Below the pieces are notes generated by a model. That model had not been told where the DNA came from. It searched no databases and was given only the letters and a program-made list of their open reading frames with translations. Source: Gammaproteobacteria bacterium HGW-Gammaproteobacteria-11 (lineage in GTDB: Bacteria; Pseudomonadota; Gammaproteobacteria; Pseudomonadales; Pseudomonadaceae). Taken from it: a stretch of DNA of 64,000 nt. Location: assembly GCA_002840055.1 (NCBI GenBank), contig PGZJ01000004.1, forward strand, positions 1-64,000, in the 5' to 3' direction. Positions 36,167 through 46,257 of this stretch are shown here, one piece after another. The first letter of the stretch is position 1. Each line of letters begins with the position of its first letter. Position numbers and translations under genes: made by a program.

Positions 36167-37681
36167 ATGAGTGACGCAGAGCTGAGTGACATGCTGCCGG
36201 CTACGGACGGCCCTCAGGCTGAAACGGGTTACCGTTTTGCCCGGCGCTTTGGCGTGCTGCCTGGTTCGGTGATTCAGGGTTTTCTGGATGTGTATGTGCG
36301 CTCTGACTGTGATCCGCAAGCCTTGATTGAGCTGCGGCGGCGATCCGAGCACCCGTTGAAACCCCATGTTCTGGATGATGATGCCTTTGCTGCAAGGCTG
36401 CGTGATCGCTACGAGCGTTCAGCCAATGATGCCATGCAGTTTGTCGAGGGGCTCAGCGAGGATGCCGATCTGATGTCGGTGGCCCAGTCCCTGGCTGAGC
36501 CTGAGGATCTGCTGGAGTCACAGGACGAAGCGCCAATCATTCGCCTGATCAATGCGCTGCTCTCCGAGGCGGTCAAGGAAAATGCCTCGGATATCCACAT
36601 TGAGCCCTTCGAAAACCGCCTGTCGATCCGCCTGCGAGTGGATGGTGTGTTGCGCGATATTCTCGAACCGCCGCGCGCACTGGCGCCGGTCATCGTCTCG
36701 CGGATCAAGGTGATGGCCAAGCTGGATATTGCCGAGAAGCGGCTGCCCCAGGACGGCCGTATTGGTCTGCGCCTGGTCGGACGCGCAGTGGATGTGCGGG
36801 TCTCGACCCTGCCCTCCGGGCATGGTGAACGGGTGGTATTGCGTTTGCTCGACAAGCAGGCTGGACGGCTGGAATTGCGCCAGTTGGGCATGGGTGCGGA
36901 TCACTACGAAGCCATGGAGCGGGTCATCAGTCGCCCGCATGGCATTGTCCTGGTTACCGGTCCCACCGGCTCGGGCAAGACCACCACGCTGTATTCGGCC
37001 TTGATGCAATTGAATGACCGCAGTCGCAATATTCTGACGGTTGAAGATCCGATCGAATACTACCTCGATGGTATTGGCCAGACACAAATCAACACCAAGG
37101 TCGACATGACCTTTGCCCGTGGTCTGCGGGCCATCCTGCGTCAGGATCCGGATGTGGTGATGGTCGGTGAAATTCGCGATGTGGAAACGGTACAGATTGC
37201 CATTCAGGCCAGCTTGACCGGCCACCTGGTGTTTTCCACCCTGCACACCAATACCGCCGTGGGTGCCATTACCCGATTACGTGACATGGGCGTGGAACCC
37301 TTTCTGTTGTCCTCGACCCTGAACGGCGTGCTGGCCCAGCGACTGGTACGGACGCTATGCCCGACATGCCGGCGCGCACATCCGGCTTCAGCCAGCGAAT
37401 GCCGATTGATGGGCGTGGATGCCGCTGAGGCCCCAACCATTTATAGCCCGGTCGGTTGTGACGAATGTAATAACCACGGCTACAAAGGACGAACTGGTAT
37501 TTATGAGCTGATTGAGGTGGACGATACCCTTCGCGGTCTGATCCATGACGGTGCCAGTGAACAGGCCATGGTCCGGCATGCCCGTCTGGCACAAACCGGC
37601 ATACGGCAGGATGGTATCCGGCGTGTGCTGGCGGGTCAGACCACCCTGGAAGAAGTGCTGCGCGTTACCAGGGAGGACTGA
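36167..37681 (+). CDS. gspE: Type II secretion ATPase GspE
   Basis: GspE (504 residues) is the cytoplasmic hexameric motor. N-terminal N1E/N2E domains (about 1-120) bind GspL. Walker A is [10 protein letters not shown] (about 265-274), an aspartate box and Walker B (VMVGEIRD) follow, and a histidine box (TLHTN) is present. A zinc-binding insertion carries CPTCRR and CDECN. It follows gspD after 15 bases. Confidence 0.96.
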   Translation: MSDAELSDMLPATDGPQAETGYRFARRFGVLPGSVIQGFLDVYVRSDCDPQALIELRRRSEHPLKPHVLDDDAFAARLRDRYERSANDAMQFVEGLSEDADLMSVAQSLAEPEDLLESQDEAPIIRLINALLSEAVKENASDIHIEPFENRLSIRLRVDGVLRDILEPPRALAPVIVSRIKVMAKLDIAEKRLPQDGRIGLRLVGRAVDVRVSTLPSGHGERVVLRLLDKQAGRLELRQLGMGADHYEAMERVISRPHGIVLVTGPTGSGKTTTLYSALMQLNDRSRNILTVEDPIEYYLDGIGQTQINTKVDMTFARGLRAILRQDPDVVMVGEIRDVETVQIAIQASLTGHLVFSTLHTNTAVGAITRLRDMGVEPFLLSSTLNGVLAQRLVRTLCPTCRRAHPASASECRLMGVDAAEAPTIYSPVGCDECNNHGYKGRTGIYELIEVDDTLRGLIHDGASEQAMVRHARLAQTGIRQDGIRRVLAGQTTLEEVLRVTRED

Positions 37682-37683
37682 TT

Positions 37684-38895
37684 GTGCCGGCATTCGAATA
37701 CGTCGCAGTCGATCAGGCCGGTCGCACCCGCAAGGGTGTCGAGGAGGGTGACTCGTCCCGTCAGGTTCGTGGGCGGCTGAGGGATCAGGGCCTGATGCCC
37801 ATGTCAGTCAATCAGGTTGCCGAACGCAAGACCGTGATGCGCATGCCGGTCATGCAACGCGGTATCAAACCCCTTGAGCTGGCGCTGGCAACCCGGCAGA
37901 TGGCGACGCTGGCAAGGGCCGGCATGCCGATTGAAGAAGTACTCGGTACGGTTGCCCGGCAAAGTGAAACCCAGAAGGTCAAATCCACCCTGTCGGCGGT
38001 GCGCACACGCGTCATGGAAGGCTTGCCGCTGGCCCATGCGCTGGGTGAATTTCCCTCGGTGTTTCCGGCGATCTACCGTACCACCCTGGCTGCAGGCGAG
38101 CAGGCCGGCCGTCTGGATCTGGTATTGGAGCGGCTGGCTGATAATGTCGAGGCGCAGAATGCCATGCGCCAGAAGATCCAATTGGCGATGTTCTATCCAG
38201 CTATTCTGACGGTCATTGCCCTGCTGGTTACCGTGGCACTACTGACCTATGTGGTACCTGAGGTGGTGCAAGTGTTTGCAGGCATGAATCAGGAGCTGCC
38301 CTGGTTGACCCGTGCGTTGATTGCAACCAGTGATGCAATGCGTAACTGGGGGCTGTTGATGCTGGTGGCGGGGGTTGTCGGTTTCATTGCGTTCAAACAA
38401 TTGCTCAAGCGCCCCCAGGCTCGATACCGCTGGGACGCCTGGTTGTTGAAGGTGCCGTTGTTGGGCCGACTGATTCGCGGCCTGAACACCGCGCGCTTTG
38501 CCCGCACCTTGAACATCCTGGCTGGCAGCGGCGTGCCATTGCTGGATGCCTTGAACATGAGTGCCAGCGTGATCAGTAACGTGCCCATGCGTGATGCGGT
38601 AACCGATGCCGCCAAACGGGTGCGAGAAGGATCCGGGGTGGGTCATGCGCTGGAGCGCAGCGGTTATTTTCCGCCGATGACATTGAGCCTGATCAAAAGT
38701 GGGGAGAGTAGCGGCACGCTCGATACCATGCTTGAGCGGGCAGCTGAAACCCAGGAGCGTGAACTCGAAGCCCGTATTGCCATTGTAATGGGGGTATTCG
38801 AGCCGCTGCTGATCCTGGCAATGGGGGGCGTGGTATTGATCATCGTGCTGGCCATCCTGTTGCCGATCTTTGAACTCAATCAACTGGTTAACTGA
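37684..38895 (+). CDS. gspF: Type II secretion platform protein GspF
   Basis: GspF (403 residues) is the polytopic inner-membrane protein on which the pseudopilus is assembled. Two repeated cytoplasmic T2SSF domains (about 70-190 and 270-395) are separated by membrane helices near 170-195, 220-240 and 375-400. It starts GTG/ATG-like immediately after gspE and overlaps gspG by one base. Confidence 0.95.
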   Translation: MPAFEYVAVDQAGRTRKGVEEGDSSRQVRGRLRDQGLMPMSVNQVAERKTVMRMPVMQRGIKPLELALATRQMATLARAGMPIEEVLGTVARQSETQKVKSTLSAVRTRVMEGLPLAHALGEFPSVFPAIYRTTLAAGEQAGRLDLVLERLADNVEAQNAMRQKIQLAMFYPAILTVIALLVTVALLTYVVPEVVQVFAGMNQELPWLTRALIATSDAMRNWGLLMLVAGVVGFIAFKQLLKRPQARYRWDAWLLKVPLLGRLIRGLNTARFARTLNILAGSGVPLLDALNMSASVISNVPMRDAVTDAAKRVREGSGVGHALERSGYFPPMTLSLIKSGESSGTLDTMLERAAETQERELEARIAIVMGVFEPLLILAMGGVVLIIVLAILLPIFELNQLVN

Positions 38896-39365
38896 TGATG
38901 CACAAGACAAGCTATATGGCCCGAGCGGCCCAGCGTGGTTTCACTCTGATCGAGGTCATGGTGGTGGTGGTGATTCTGGGGATTCTGGCGGCTGTGGTCG
39001 TGCCCCGGGTCATGGATCGTCCGGATCAGGCGCGCACAACCAAGGCACAGAACGATATTCGTGCGCTTGAAAGCGCGCTCAACCTCTACCGCCTGGATAA
39101 TTTCGTTTATCCGAGTACCGAGCAGGGCCTGATTGCCCTGGTCGTTCGTCCGACAGGCTCGGATGCACCGCGTAATTACCGTAATGGTGGCTATATCGAC
39201 CGCTTGCAGAAGGATCCATGGGGTAACGAATACCAGTACATGCGTCCCGGTCGGGATGGTCGGGAATATGATCTGTTCAGCCTCGGCGCCGATGCGCGCC
39301 CCGGCGGTGAAGGCGCGAACGCGGATATCGGCAACTGGAACGTTGATCGCGCCGAGGCTCGCTGA
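38895..39365 (+). CDS. gspG: Major pseudopilin GspG
   Basis: GspG (156 residues before processing) builds the pseudopilus. The prepilin motif is AAQRG-FTLIEVMVVVV, with cleavage after G15 and E5 of the mature protein present. The C-terminal domain ends with the calcium-site region (about 135-150, FSLGADARPGGEG). Two adjacent ATGs (38895, 38898) are possible. The prepilin peptidase that must process it is not encoded in the window. Confidence 0.95.
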   Translation: MMHKTSYMARAAQRGFTLIEVMVVVVILGILAAVVVPRVMDRPDQARTTKAQNDIRALESALNLYRLDNFVYPSTEQGLIALVVRPTGSDAPRNYRNGGYIDRLQKDPWGNEYQYMRPGRDGREYDLFSLGADARPGGEGANADIGNWNVDRAEAR

Positions 39366-39367
39366 AC

Positions 39368-39907
39368 ATGCAGCGCCAGCACCCACGCCTCAGCTCCGGT
39401 TATGCAGGATTTACTCTGATCGAGCTGCTGGTTGTGCTGGTATTGGTCGGCGTGGTTGCCAGTCTGGCAACCCTGGCAATAGGTGATGGCGCAGATCGGC
39501 AATTACGCACTGAAACCCAGCGGCTGGCCGGTGTGCTGCGACTAGCCCGGGACGAATCTCTTATTACCGGCAGTGCAGAGCGTGCGTTAGGTCTGCGTCA
39601 GGACGCCTACAGTTTTCTCGAGTTGGTCGTGCTTGACGATTCAACCCGCGAGTGGCAACCGTTGAATGACGTCCAACTGGGACCATGGCAGTTTGAACGG
39701 GACCTGATTGAAGTGGAACTGGAAATGGACGGTCAGCGCAGGTCGCTGCCCCAGACACTGGGTTGGGAACCCCACATACGGCTTGGCAATACCGGTGAAA
39801 TGACACCGGCCCTGATTACCCTGAAAGTCGTCGGCAAGCCCCTTCGACGCTATATCGAGATTGGTCTTGAAGGCCGCATCGAGGTGCTGGATGCCTTGCC
39901 GGAATAA
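39368..39907 (+). CDS. gspH: Minor pseudopilin GspH
   Basis: GspH (179 residues) has a prepilin leader ending SSGYAG-FTLIELLVVLVLVG, the N-terminal helix and a beta-rich C-domain. It follows gspG after two bases. Its 3' end overlaps the gspI start by 17 bases. Confidence 0.92.
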   Translation: MQRQHPRLSSGYAGFTLIELLVVLVLVGVVASLATLAIGDGADRQLRTETQRLAGVLRLARDESLITGSAERALGLRQDAYSFLELVVLDDSTREWQPLNDVQLGPWQFERDLIEVELEMDGQRRSLPQTLGWEPHIRLGNTGEMTPALITLKVVGKPLRRYIEIGLEGRIEVLDALPE

Positions 39908-40277
39908 GGGCTTCACCTTGTTGGAGGTGCTGGTAGCGCTGACCATTCTGGCGGTAGCGCTGGCGGCCCTGATCAAGGGTGGTTCGGATCACTCGCGTAA
40001 TACGCTGTACCTGCAGGAGCGAACGCTGGCGCATTGGGCCGGGCAGAATCTGTTGGCCGAATACGAGGCGGGCATGCGTCCGCTGGCTGAAGGCAACCGC
40101 TCAGGTGATGTGACCATGGGGCCGTTTCGATACGGCTATCAGGTCAGCATCAGCGACTACACGCCTGAAGCACCGATTCCCCTGCCGGCGGTCAAGCGCA
40201 TTGATATTCGTGTATGGCTGGCTGAACAGGGTGAGCAGCAACAGCGGGCATCTGTCGTCGGGTTTGCCCTGCCATGA
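39891..40277 (+). CDS. gspI: Minor pseudopilin GspI
   Basis: GspI (128 residues) starts with a very short leader, MPCRNKG-FTLLEVLVALTILAV, which fixes the ATG. GspI, J and K form the pseudopilus tip. It overlaps gspH and gspJ. Confidence 0.92.
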   Translation: MPCRNKGFTLLEVLVALTILAVALAALIKGGSDHSRNTLYLQERTLAHWAGQNLLAEYEAGMRPLAEGNRSGDVTMGPFRYGYQVSISDYTPEAPIPLPAVKRIDIRVWLAEQGEQQQRASVVGFALP

Positions 40278-40897
40278 AGCGATCTCAAGGGGGGTTTACC
40301 CTGTTGGAGTTGCTGGTGGCGATGGCCGTGTTTGCCATGATGAGTGTCATGGCCTACAGCGGACTGCGTGCGGTCCTGACCGCCGATGAAGTGACCCAGC
40401 GGCACGCACAGCGGTTGGCAGACCTGCAAGTCACGCTGAGTGTACTGGAACGTGACCTGGCCCAGGTCGTTGAGTTGGCGGTGCGTGATGAGTTCGGCGA
40501 CCGCATGCCCTCGCTGCGTCTGCGCGCCGGTGGCGACGCCAAGCTGCTGGAACTGGTACGTGCGGGTGCTGGCGGCGATCAGCGTCTGCGGCGCACCGCT
40601 TGGCTGATCACCGAGCAGGGCTTGCAGCGCCAGCTATGGCCGGGCGTGGATATTGCCGACAGTGAAAGTGCCCGGGTACAGCCTTTTGGTACGCTGGTTG
40701 AAGCGGATGAAGCAATGGGATTGGAAAGTGGCTTTGCCGTCATAGTGCGACTGGAAGACGGCAGCCTTGATCGTCTTGATTCCTGGCCGCCGGTCAACAC
40801 TGACGCGTTATCGGCGACCCTGCCCTTGGCTGTTGAAGTGACGCTGGAGTTGCCTGGTTACGGCGAAATAAGACGGCTTATGGCGGTGGGGTTATGA
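40274..40897 (+). CDS. gspJ: Minor pseudopilin GspJ
   Basis: GspJ (207 residues) carries the prepilin motif MKRSQGG-FTLLELLVAMAVF and the typical beta domain with a segment LSVLERDLAQVVE. It overlaps gspI by 4 bases and gspK by 4 bases. Confidence 0.93.
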   Translation: MKRSQGGFTLLELLVAMAVFAMMSVMAYSGLRAVLTADEVTQRHAQRLADLQVTLSVLERDLAQVVELAVRDEFGDRMPSLRLRAGGDAKLLELVRAGAGGDQRLRRTAWLITEQGLQRQLWPGVDIADSESARVQPFGTLVEADEAMGLESGFAVIVRLEDGSLDRLDSWPPVNTDALSATLPLAVEVTLELPGYGEIRRLMAVGL

Positions 40898-41697
40898 CGC
40901 CTTTCCGCCAGCAAAGGGGGGTGGCGCTGATTACCGCGTTGCTGGTGGTGGCCTTGGCTGTGAGTGCGGCTGTGGCCATGGCCATGCGTGGACAGGTGGA
41001 TGTTCGGCGCACCAGCGCAGTATTTGAACGCGATTTTTCCAGACAGGTGTCCCTGGGTGGAGAAAAGATGGTGTTACAACTGTTGGAGCGTGTTGAAAGC
41101 CCGGAGGATTTGTTATGGGAAACCTGTCGTTCGCCGGTACTGCCGTTCACGGTGGACGGTGTGCGACTTCAGGCAACGCTCGATAACATGCAGTGTCGCT
41201 ACAACCTGAATGCGTTGGCTGGCGCGGATGAGGCTGAACAGGGCTACTTTGCCCGTCTGGTTGATCGCGTTGGGACTGAAAGCGGGGTAAGCATGCCAGC
41301 AGGTGCGCAATTGGCCGTGGCGGTAACCGACTGGATGAATCCCGAGACGGATGATCCGGTCTACCGGCTGGATGAACCGTCCCGTCTGGCGGGTAATCGC
41401 GAGATGTTGCTGGCCTCCGAGTTGAATTCAGTGGTGGGTATGAATACAGAAGCCTGGCAGGCTCTGGCGCCCTTTGTTACCGCCTATCCGGGGCAGTCGA
41501 GCCCGATCGATCTGGAGCGCAGCCCTGAACTGATCAAGGAGGTCTTCGAAGGCCGGGCAGCGCCTGAGGAGGCGCCCTGGTTTATGCGTCTGGAGCTGGT
41601 AGCAGAGTTTGGCGAGCGGCGCTTTTATCAATGCTCGCTGTTGGATGCCCCCAACGGCAAAGTGGTCCTCAGAGAACAAACGGCCTGCGAGCCCTGA
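40894..41697 (+). CDS. gspK: Tip pseudopilin GspK, short form
   Basis: GspK (267 residues) begins RQQRG-VALITALLVVALAV; the valine after the cleavage glycine and lack of E5 are normal for GspK. The NLNALAG motif and the central helical insertion (about 110-200) with a DWMNPETDDP segment are present. Usual GspK length is near 310-330, so the C-terminal part is reduced; no frameshift is evident. Confidence 0.9.
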   Translation: MTPFRQQRGVALITALLVVALAVSAAVAMAMRGQVDVRRTSAVFERDFSRQVSLGGEKMVLQLLERVESPEDLLWETCRSPVLPFTVDGVRLQATLDNMQCRYNLNALAGADEAEQGYFARLVDRVGTESGVSMPAGAQLAVAVTDWMNPETDDPVYRLDEPSRLAGNREMLLASELNSVVGMNTEAWQALAPFVTAYPGQSSPIDLERSPELIKEVFEGRAAPEEAPWFMRLELVAEFGERRFYQCSLLDAPNGKVVLREQTACEP

Positions 41698-41715
41698 CAA
41701 TAACGGATTGATCCT

Positions 41716-42969
41716 ATGCTGATAGTGCTGTTACCCGAATGCCGGCAGGAAGAAGACCTTGCGCAGTTGCCACTGTACTGGTGGCAACTTGAACGTGATG
41801 GTCAGATTGTGAGTCAGGGCCAGGACGCGCTAAGCACCTTGAAAGCACGCTTCCCGACTGAACGCTTGCGTGCACTGGCTCCGCCCATGGCCGTGAGCTT
41901 GTACCGTCTGGTCATGCCGGTGCGGCGCGCCGCCGCGATTCGTGCCGCTTTGCCTTTCGCGCTGGAAGATCAGCTCAGTCAGGATCTGGAGATGTTGCAT
42001 TGCGTGGCCGGTCCGCGGCGCGATGATGGTCTGATAGCGGCGGCAGTGATCGATGACAGTCGCATGCAACAATGGCAGGCCTGGATCGCCGATTCTGGCT
42101 GGCGCCTTGAGGCCCTGCTGCCGTTGCCCGCGCTGCATGCTGAGCAGCCTCCGGCTTCGGGCCTGCGAGTAGTGCCTTCGCCTTGGCCCTCTGCTGTCCC
42201 ACTGGCTCTGGTCACGGCGCAAGATCAGGAGCCAGTGTTGATTGAATCCGGATTGCTGGGCTTGTGGCTGAAGCGTCGTTTGGCTGATTTGCCGGAAGCC
42301 CAGAAGCGCGTTGAGTTGCGTGGTTACAGTGCAGAGAGCCTGGGTCTGGGATCCGAGATTGAGGTACTGGATTTCAGTGGTGATGATGCTGCTGCAGGTG
42401 GCAATGCTGTGTTGCAGGCTGGTTTGACCGCCAGTCTGGCCGCGTCCCCGGCACTCAATCTGTTGTCCGGCCCGTATGCGGCAAGCATGGCTGCGCCGCC
42501 CTGGCGCAAACTCAGGCCCCTGATGGTCGCCGCCGGAGTCGTTCTGGCCATTGTACTGGCACAGGTCATGGTCGAATGGCTGACATTATCACGTGAACGT
42601 GATCGTTTGGTTGCCGGCATTGAGTCTGTATTCAATAGCAGCTTGCCGAACAGCCGCATGACGCCCTTTCCCGCCGAGCAATTTCGACAGGTACTGAGTG
42701 GTGCCACGGGAACGACACAGGAGAGTGGTGGCGGCTTCCTGTATGAGGTGTTGTCTGCGGTCAAGGCCAGTGCTGGTGCCAAGGTCGTACAGTTCCGTGC
42801 TTCGCCGACAGAACTGGATATCGAGCTGCAGTTGAGTTCCTTTGCCGAGCTGGAAACCTTGCGTGCGAATCTGGCCGGCAATTCCGGGCTCAGTGAGAGC
42901 CTGCAGGGTGCCGACTCAACGCCTGAGGGCGTCACTGCACGGCTGAAAATTTCAAGGAGTGCACCATGA
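41716..42969 (+). CDS. gspL: Type II secretion assembly protein GspL
   Basis: GspL (417 residues) has an actin-like cytoplasmic domain (about 1-240) that binds GspE, a membrane helix (about 268-290, LMVAAGVVLAIVLAQVMV) and a periplasmic ferredoxin-like domain (about 330-415). It lies 18 bases after gspK and overlaps gspM by 4 bases. Confidence 0.92.
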   Translation: MLIVLLPECRQEEDLAQLPLYWWQLERDGQIVSQGQDALSTLKARFPTERLRALAPPMAVSLYRLVMPVRRAAAIRAALPFALEDQLSQDLEMLHCVAGPRRDDGLIAAAVIDDSRMQQWQAWIADSGWRLEALLPLPALHAEQPPASGLRVVPSPWPSAVPLALVTAQDQEPVLIESGLLGLWLKRRLADLPEAQKRVELRGYSAESLGLGSEIEVLDFSGDDAAAGGNAVLQAGLTASLAASPALNLLSGPYAASMAAPPWRKLRPLMVAAGVVLAIVLAQVMVEWLTLSRERDRLVAGIESVFNSSLPNSRMTPFPAEQFRQVLSGATGTTQESGGGFLYEVLSAVKASAGAKVVQFRASPTELDIELQLSSFAELETLRANLAGNSGLSESLQGADSTPEGVTARLKISRSAP

Positions 42970-43451
42970 ATGCCTGGTGGGCGGGTCTTGCCCCGCGTGA
43001 GCGTGTCATAGTCATGGTTGGCTCACTTATGTTGCTGCTGATCATCCTCTGGTTGATGGTGCTGGAGCCCATCGCCGACAGAAGAGCAGCGTTGCGGGCC
43101 GAGGTTGAAGCCCTGTCATCGGACTATCAGTTCATGCAGCAACATGCCGTTGAAGTTCGTCGGCGCGCGGGTATGCAGCGTGACAACAATTCAGCGGCGG
43201 CGGGTGCTGGCTCGGTCCTGACGTTGGTGGAAGTATCTGCCAATGCAGCCGGGATCAAGTCTGTCATGGATCGGGTTCAGCCAGAGGGACAGGGCGCCAG
43301 GCTGTGGTTTGAGCAGGTTGGTTTCGATCAACTGCTGGCCTGGCTGTCCGAGCTTGAACAGCGGCAGGGCTTGAAGGTCAGCCAGATATCGGTGGATGCC
43401 GGATCGGAGCCTGGCATGGTCGCAGCGCGCATTCTGGTGGAGCCACGCTGA
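42966..43451 (+). CDS. gspM: Type II secretion protein GspM
   Basis: GspM (161 residues) stabilises GspL. A short cytoplasmic start (MNAWWAGLAPRERV) is followed by one membrane helix (about 15-36) and a periplasmic ferredoxin-like domain. It overlaps gspL and gspN. Confidence 0.9.
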   Translation: MNAWWAGLAPRERVIVMVGSLMLLLIILWLMVLEPIADRRAALRAEVEALSSDYQFMQQHAVEVRRRAGMQRDNNSAAAGAGSVLTLVEVSANAAGIKSVMDRVQPEGQGARLWFEQVGFDQLLAWLSELEQRQGLKVSQISVDAGSEPGMVAARILVEPR

Positions 43452-44206
43452 TGCTTGAGGCTATTACCTTGAAACGCAGTCTGATCCTGGCAATTTTCCT
43501 GTATGTTCTGTCACTGCTATGGAACCTGCCCGCAGCAACCGTCTGGAAAGGCCTTGCAGATCGACTTCCGGTCCCTGTCACCTTGCACGGCCTGACCGGC
43601 ACCCTATGGTCAGGCCAGGTAGGCCGCATTGAGGTGGATGGCATTGATCAGGGCGCACTGAGTTGGGACTGGCGGCCAGCTGGTTTGCTCAAAGGCGCCA
43701 TCAGCCTCGATCTTGATTGGCGCCCGCGTAATGGCCAGGTCAATGCCGAACTGCATGCCGGTTTGCGCCGTGTGACCTTGCGTGAGGTCAATGGGCGGCT
43801 GGATGCGGCGAGCATGGCGGCGGTCAATAAAGCGCCTTTCGTATTGGCAGGCAGTTGGTTGCTCGATGTCCCTCTGCTGGAGCTGAACAATCTTGAGCAT
43901 GTTGGCCAGGCCAGCGGTCGCCTGGTCTGGGACAGCGCTGCAGGGGGCTTGCCACAGCCTATTCCTCTGGGGCATCTCAGTGCGGAACTGCAAGGTGTGG
44001 ATGGCTGGCTGAATTTCACCCTGTCTGATCAGGGCGGCCCGCTGGGTCTTCAAGGGACGGCACGCTGGCGTCCGGGGCAGCCCATGGAGCTCAATACTCG
44101 CCTGCAGGCACGTAGTACGGCCGACGCGGGACTGGTTGGTGGTCTGGGACTCTTGGGTACTCCCGGGCCCGATGGCTGGATAGAATGGCAAGCCTGGCTG
44201 CAATAG
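43451..44206 (+). CDS. gspN: Type II secretion protein GspN
   Basis: GspN (251 residues) is a bitopic inner-membrane protein, found in some Gsp systems and of uncertain role. A membrane helix lies near 9-30 (SLILAIFLYVLSLLWNLPA) and a beta-rich periplasmic domain fills the rest, with LSWDWRPAGLLKG typical of the family. It shares one base with gspM. Confidence 0.88.
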   Translation: MLEAITLKRSLILAIFLYVLSLLWNLPAATVWKGLADRLPVPVTLHGLTGTLWSGQVGRIEVDGIDQGALSWDWRPAGLLKGAISLDLDWRPRNGQVNAELHAGLRRVTLREVNGRLDAASMAAVNKAPFVLAGSWLLDVPLLELNNLEHVGQASGRLVWDSAAGGLPQPIPLGHLSAELQGVDGWLNFTLSDQGGPLGLQGTARWRPGQPMELNTRLQARSTADAGLVGGLGLLGTPGPDGWIEWQAWLQ

Positions 44207-44236
44207 CCGATGAACCACCACTGGGGAGTACGCGGT

Positions 44237-44851
44237 ATGCGCTATCAGATTCTGATCCTGGCTTTTGTCCTGATGGCCGGTTGTGCAAGTCAAGACAGGC
44301 AGTCTGGACCCGATGCTGTATTGGTCGATATTCGAGCCAAGCTGGGGCTCGGGCGATGCGATGCCCAACTGGTCGAAGAAGTTCGCGCGCTGGCACGACC
44401 TGGCCTGGAGCAGGAGGCGGCCTATGCCTGTCTGCAGCAAGGTCAGGTGTTGATGGTCGAGCAGTTGCTGTCGGATTATCAGTCGCGACACGGCAACCCG
44501 CCCAACGTGGATTACTCAGTCTACCTGCTGGCACTGGTTGATTATGTGCGGTTCGAGCTGGCCGAAGGTGATCCGAATAGCCGTCTTGGCGCTGGTCGAA
44601 AAGCCCATGAACAGTTGGTTGCCTTCGTACGGAGTTATCCGGATTCAGCTTACCGCCAGGAGGTCGTGCCGCGGCTGGAGGCGCTTCACGAAGGCATGGC
44701 CAGAGCCGAATACCACATAGCCTTGGCTGATATCGAGGGTGGCAAGCGCGAGCTGGGTGTTTCACGTTTGCGCTATGTGCTGCAACATTATCCGCGCAGT
44801 GAGGCGGCCATTGATGCACGTCGCTGGTTGGATTTGCACCAGGAACCGTGA
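44237..44851 (+). CDS. TPR-like lipoprotein at the end of the gsp cluster
   Basis: A 204-residue lipoprotein. The ATG giving MRYQILILAFVLMAGCASQ is chosen because GGAG lies 8 bases upstream; the lipobox cysteine is C16. The body is helical with two TPR-like units (VAFVRSYPDSAYRQEVVPRL and LRYVLQHYPRSEAAIDARRW) like BamD or YfgC-type repeats. It follows gspN by 30 bases on the same strand. A pilotin or assembly role for the secretin is possible but not shown. Confidence 0.7.
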   Translation: MRYQILILAFVLMAGCASQDRQSGPDAVLVDIRAKLGLGRCDAQLVEEVRALARPGLEQEAAYACLQQGQVLMVEQLLSDYQSRHGNPPNVDYSVYLLALVDYVRFELAEGDPNSRLGAGRKAHEQLVAFVRSYPDSAYRQEVVPRLEALHEGMARAEYHIALADIEGGKRELGVSRLRYVLQHYPRSEAAIDARRWLDLHQEP

Positions 44852-45161
44852 TGCGTTGTGATGGGTTCAGACCTAGGTCTGCCTGCCATGTTTTAGGGCA
44901 AAGTGCCAGCCTTTCGGTGTGCTTGAGCCAACTTTGTGCACAGTTTGTGCGCACCCTTGCAATCTCACTGTCAAAAACCCACGTAAGTCATTGATATCTG
45001 TTTGCTGATCGTAACTCATTGATTTAAATGGATATTATTTTGGTCATTTTTTAGCCATTCTAAGATGTGACCCCGTGTTTCAGGGCTCTTAGCGGCTTTT
45101 TATCAGGCTATCCACAAAGTTATGCACAGATTTTGTGGATAGCTATTGAGTCCGGGCTGAT
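44852..45161. other. Intergenic region between gsp cluster and rdgC
   Basis: No gene was found. Between the convergent lipoprotein gene and rdgC the only clear structure is the DnaA-box-like hairpin at 45107-45143. Confidence 0.5.
45107..45143. repeat. hairpin with DnaA-box-like loop, copy 1
   Basis: GCTATCCACAAA (45107-45118) pairs perfectly with TTTGTGGATAGC (45132-45143); the loop contains TTATGCACA, one base off the DnaA box. It lies just after the rdgC stop on the minus strand. A sister copy is at 47501-47535. Confidence 0.7.
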
Positions 45162-46079
45162 TCAGATTCCTTCGGGGATGTCTTCGCCGCCGAGGGCTGC
45201 GGTCAGGGACGGGATAAGCTCGGACAGCGTCAGCGTCATGATGCTGAAGTTGGCATCCAACTGGCTGGCCATATCGTCCCCACCTTGCTCCTCGGCTTGC
45301 TCGGTCAGTAGGTCCTCGAAGCGCAGGCGTTTGATGCCGAGCTTATCGTCGAGGCTGAAGGCCAGCTTGTTTTGCCATTGCAGGGCCAATTGGCTGACCT
45401 GTTTGCCGGCTGTCAGATGCTGCTGGATCTCCTCGCTGGACAGATCCTGGCGCTTGCAGCGGATGACACCCCCGTCATCGCTGGTATCGCGCAGTTCGCA
45501 TTCATCACCGATTTCCAGTCCCTCTGGTGCGGTACCGGTCTTGACCCACTCGGTCATGCAGGCCGAGGGCGCTGTCTTGACGTTCAGAGGGCGAACGGGG
45601 AGGCTGCCGGTGCACTCGCGCAGCAGGCTTAGTAGGTCCTCTGCACGCTTGCTGCTGGAGGTGTCGATGGCAATCCAGCCATGCTGTGGCGCAATACAGG
45701 CGAAGGTGGTCTGGGTGCGGGTAAAGGCGCGAGGCAACAGCGACATGACCAGCTCGTCCTTCAGGGTATCGCGTTCCTTCTTGTAGACCTTGCGGCCATC
45801 ACGCGCTTCGATTTCTTCAACCTTCTCGCTCAAGCCATCACGAACAACACTGCCAGGCAAAATCCGCTCTTCCTTGCGCAGAGCCAGCAGCCAGTAACCT
45901 GCATTGACCTGTAGCAGATTCTCGGCGTGGCGGCCAAAGGGCGTGGTCCACCCCAGAGTATGGGTTTCCTGGCTGCCACAGGGGCGGGCAGGGCGCTGTT
46001 CAAGTGCGCTGATCAGTTCGGATTCGGAAAAGGGGATGGTCTGACTGAAGCGATAGAGCTGAAGATTACGAAACCACAT
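45162..46079 (-). CDS. rdgC: Recombination-associated protein RdgC
   Basis: RdgC (305 residues) is a ring-shaped nucleoid protein that binds duplex DNA and limits RecA activity. The start [18 protein letters not shown] is the family start; the longer frame upstream is not related. Downstream features include [17 protein letters not shown]. It is divergent from the tRNA pair. Confidence 0.95.
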   Translation of the reverse strand: MWFRNLQLYRFSQTIPFSESELISALEQRPARPCGSQETHTLGWTTPFGRHAENLLQVNAGYWLLALRKEERILPGSVVRDGLSEKVEEIEARDGRKVYKKERDTLKDELVMSLLPRAFTRTQTTFACIAPQHGWIAIDTSSSKRAEDLLSLLRECTGSLPVRPLNVKTAPSACMTEWVKTGTAPEGLEIGDECELRDTSDDGGVIRCKRQDLSSEEIQQHLTAGKQVSQLALQWQNKLAFSLDDKLGIKRLRFEDLLTEQAEEQGGDDMASQLDANFSIMTLTLSELIPSLTAALGGEDIPEGI

Positions 46080-46206
46080 GGGGGCTTGTCCTTGTTCGTG
46101 CGGCACAAAAGGGGACAATATTGCCTGAGCGGGGATGCTTCGGCCAGTCAATGCGTCTTGATTATTAACATATTGATAATGGCTGAATTTATTTTTCAAA
46201 AAGGTA

Positions 46207-46235
46207 TTGCCAGCGCAGTAAAAGCTGCCTAGAAT
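46207..46235 (+). promoter_or_regulatory. sigma-70 promoter for tRNA-Val/tRNA-Asp
   Basis: TTGCCA (46207-46212) and TAGAAT (46230-46235) are separated by 17 bases and followed by a GC discriminator (GCGCCCC). The first tRNA begins 23 bases after the -10 box. Confidence 0.7.
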
Positions 46236-46257
46236 GCGCCCCACTTCGAGAGCAAAT

